From Marinospirillum sp. (GTDB lineage: Bacteria > Pseudomonadota > Gammaproteobacteria > Pseudomonadales > Halomonadaceae), in the NCBI GenBank assembly GCA_007119985.1, contig SKOQ01000224.1, positions 1-6,272 of the forward strand: a stretch of DNA of 6,272 nucleotides, given 5' to 3'. Positions 5,216 to 6,272 of the stretch are shown in pieces. The first letter of the stretch is position 1; the number at the start of each line of letters is the position of its first letter. The notes under the pieces were generated by a model. That model searched no databases. It was given only the letters and a program-made list of their open reading frames with translations, and was not told the DNA's origin. Position numbers and translations under genes: made by a program.

Positions 5216-6272
5216 CTAACCCGCATCCAGCGCCTGCACTGGCAAGATCGACTCCACCCAAAGGCGGAGCTCTTCGAGTAAAAAGGCCTGCTCCTCGCTC
5301 AGAGGCTGCTGACTCAACTGCATGAATTCTTGCTCTAGCTGCTTTAACGTCAGGCTCGCACTCGTTTTAGAGCGCATTCTGGCCCAGCGATACTCATCCC
5401 AGCGCTCCATCTCTGATGTAGATAGCCACTCAGGCCAGTTGCGCGCACGATAACGGAAGAACATCTCTTCCAAGCGCGGATCTTGAAAGGGGAGCGTCAT
5501 CTCAGCCAGCTCTTCAGGATCAGCAGCGCGCAGCTGGGCAAAAAGCGCCTTATCCTGTTGAGAAAAAAACTCGCCGCCATAGAGCATCAAGTCTGGATCC
5601 TGCTCAGCGGGGAAGGGACTCGCCTGAGCAAATACGGCCTGAACCTTAGTTTGGGCTGTTGCCAAATCTACTTGCAGTGCTTGCCAGTGCTGATGATGCA
5701 GGGCCAAATCTTGCCCCAAGCGCTCTGCCAAATCCGCACTCAAGGCCTTCACCGGCAGGATGACGGGGCAGCGATTCGTATGAATGAGCTTGAGCGGGAC
5801 ACGCTCCAAGCCTTGTGCGGCCAGATCGGCCTGCGATGTATAAAGACGCTCTCGAATTTGCTCTGGAGTCAGATCGAACAACAAGCGTGGATCAGCACTG
5901 AGGTCAAAGCAGATCACAGCATTAGGGTTGGTGGGATGATCACCCAAGGGAGCGACGATGCCTGTACAGCCGCGCTGCGCTGGAAAGCGACTCGAAATAT
6001 GCAGTAAAGGCTTAACAGGCTGAGCACGCACTAAGGCCGCCACCTGATGCTTGGATCGCAAGCCCAATAGATGCTCAAAAAGCTTAGGTTGTGCTTGTTT
6101 GATTTTACGCGCCAAGGCGAGAGTCGCGCGCACATCGGCCAATGCATCATGGGCTGCATCGCCATGCGTAATCCCATTGGCAGCGGTGAGATCTTCCAGC
6201 TTAAAACTCGGTGTACCGTCTTCTTTAGTGGGCCAAACCAGACCCTCTGGACGCAAGGCATAGGCGGTGCGC
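5216..6272 (-). CDS. sbcB: Exonuclease I, C-terminal part (5' end outside the window)
   Basis: Exonuclease I degrades single-stranded DNA 3' to 5' and acts in mismatch repair and in control of recombination. About 351 C-terminal residues are visible; roughly the first 140-150, which would hold the first acidic residues of the DEDDh active site, lie beyond the right edge. The frame is open to the edge, reading RTAYALRPEGLVW like RACYALRPEGINW of E. coli, so the TTG at 6254-6256 is an internal Leu and not a start. The last exonuclease motif is intact: HDALADV, with the catalytic His and Asp five residues apart (E. coli His181 and Asp186). Further matches to E. coli from memory run through KPLLHISS, VAPLGDHPTNPNAVI, LRERLYT-like RERLYTSQADL, KLIHTNRCPV, LYGGEFFS and FFRYRARNWP, covering the SH3-like and C-terminal helical domains. 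Ends 20 bp from the shared terminator, convergent with the M16 gene. Confidence 0.95.
   Translation of the reverse strand, partial: RTAYALRPEGLVWPTKEDGTPSFKLEDLTAANGITHGDAAHDALADVRATLALARKIKQAQPKLFEHLLGLRSKHQVAALVRAQPVKPLLHISSRFPAQRGCTGIVAPLGDHPTNPNAVICFDLSADPRLLFDLTPEQIRERLYTSQADLAAQGLERVPLKLIHTNRCPVILPVKALSADLAERLGQDLALHHQHWQALQVDLATAQTKVQAVFAQASPFPAEQDPDLMLYGGEFFSQQDKALFAQLRAADPEELAEMTLPFQDPRLEEMFFRYRARNWPEWLSTSEMERWDEYRWARMRSKTSASLTLKQLEQEFMQLSQQPLSEEQAFLLEELRLWVESILPVQALDAG

Noticed and set aside
5483..6007. 174-residue plus-strand open frame opposite sbcB
   Set aside because: Lies entirely antisense to well-matched exonuclease I coding sequence, with no ribosome-binding site or recognisable domain; a shadow of codon bias.
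6254..6256. TTG as the start of the exonuclease I gene
   Set aside because: The frame stays open to the window edge and the preceding residues (RTAYA) match the E. coli protein, so this is an internal Leu of a truncated gene.

Overview
The window looks like ordinary chromosomal DNA of a gammaproteobacterium, with moderate GC and frequent GATC sites. The strongest taxonomic marker is the exonuclease I gene (sbcB) at the right end, which aligns with the E. coli protein along its whole visible length. The diguanylate cyclase recalls the SadC type of pseudomonads, and the upstream promoter style fits marine or oceanospirillal relatives. No genus can be named from the sequence alone.

Layout, left to right. 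Positions 1-245 are a divergent intergenic region. Its minus strand holds a good sigma-70-type promoter, a compact self-complementary RNA segment and an intrinsic-terminator-like hairpin with a U tract, all read toward the window edge. Its plus strand holds a probable promoter for the next genes. Positions 246-5131 carry three closely spaced plus-strand genes, probably one operon: a multi-pass membrane diguanylate cyclase, a SRAP-fold (YedK/HMCES-like) protein, and a full-length pitrilysin/insulinase-type M16 zinc protease with a lipoprotein signal. A perfect 12-bp-arm bidirectional terminator at 5157-5196 separates these from the convergent, 5'-truncated sbcB gene (5216 to the window edge).

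How the genes work together: the cyclase makes the second messenger c-di-GMP at the inner membrane, the M16 lipoprotein degrades peptides in the periplasm, and the SRAP-fold protein is cytoplasmic. No single pathway links them by established knowledge. Their spacing (26 and 15 bp, no obvious internal promoter or terminator) only argues for co-transcription.

Two things stand out. First, the SRAP protein keeps the fold signatures of its family but has lost all four residues known to form and process the DNA-protein crosslink in YedK (Cys2, Asn75, Glu105 and His160 are Thr, Val, Leu and Ser), so it is probably a non-crosslinking pseudo-enzyme. Second, the minus-strand leader at the left edge can form two mutually exclusive structures, one of them the terminator. 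This suggests an undescribed attenuator/riboswitch-like leader or a small RNA of about 70 nt.
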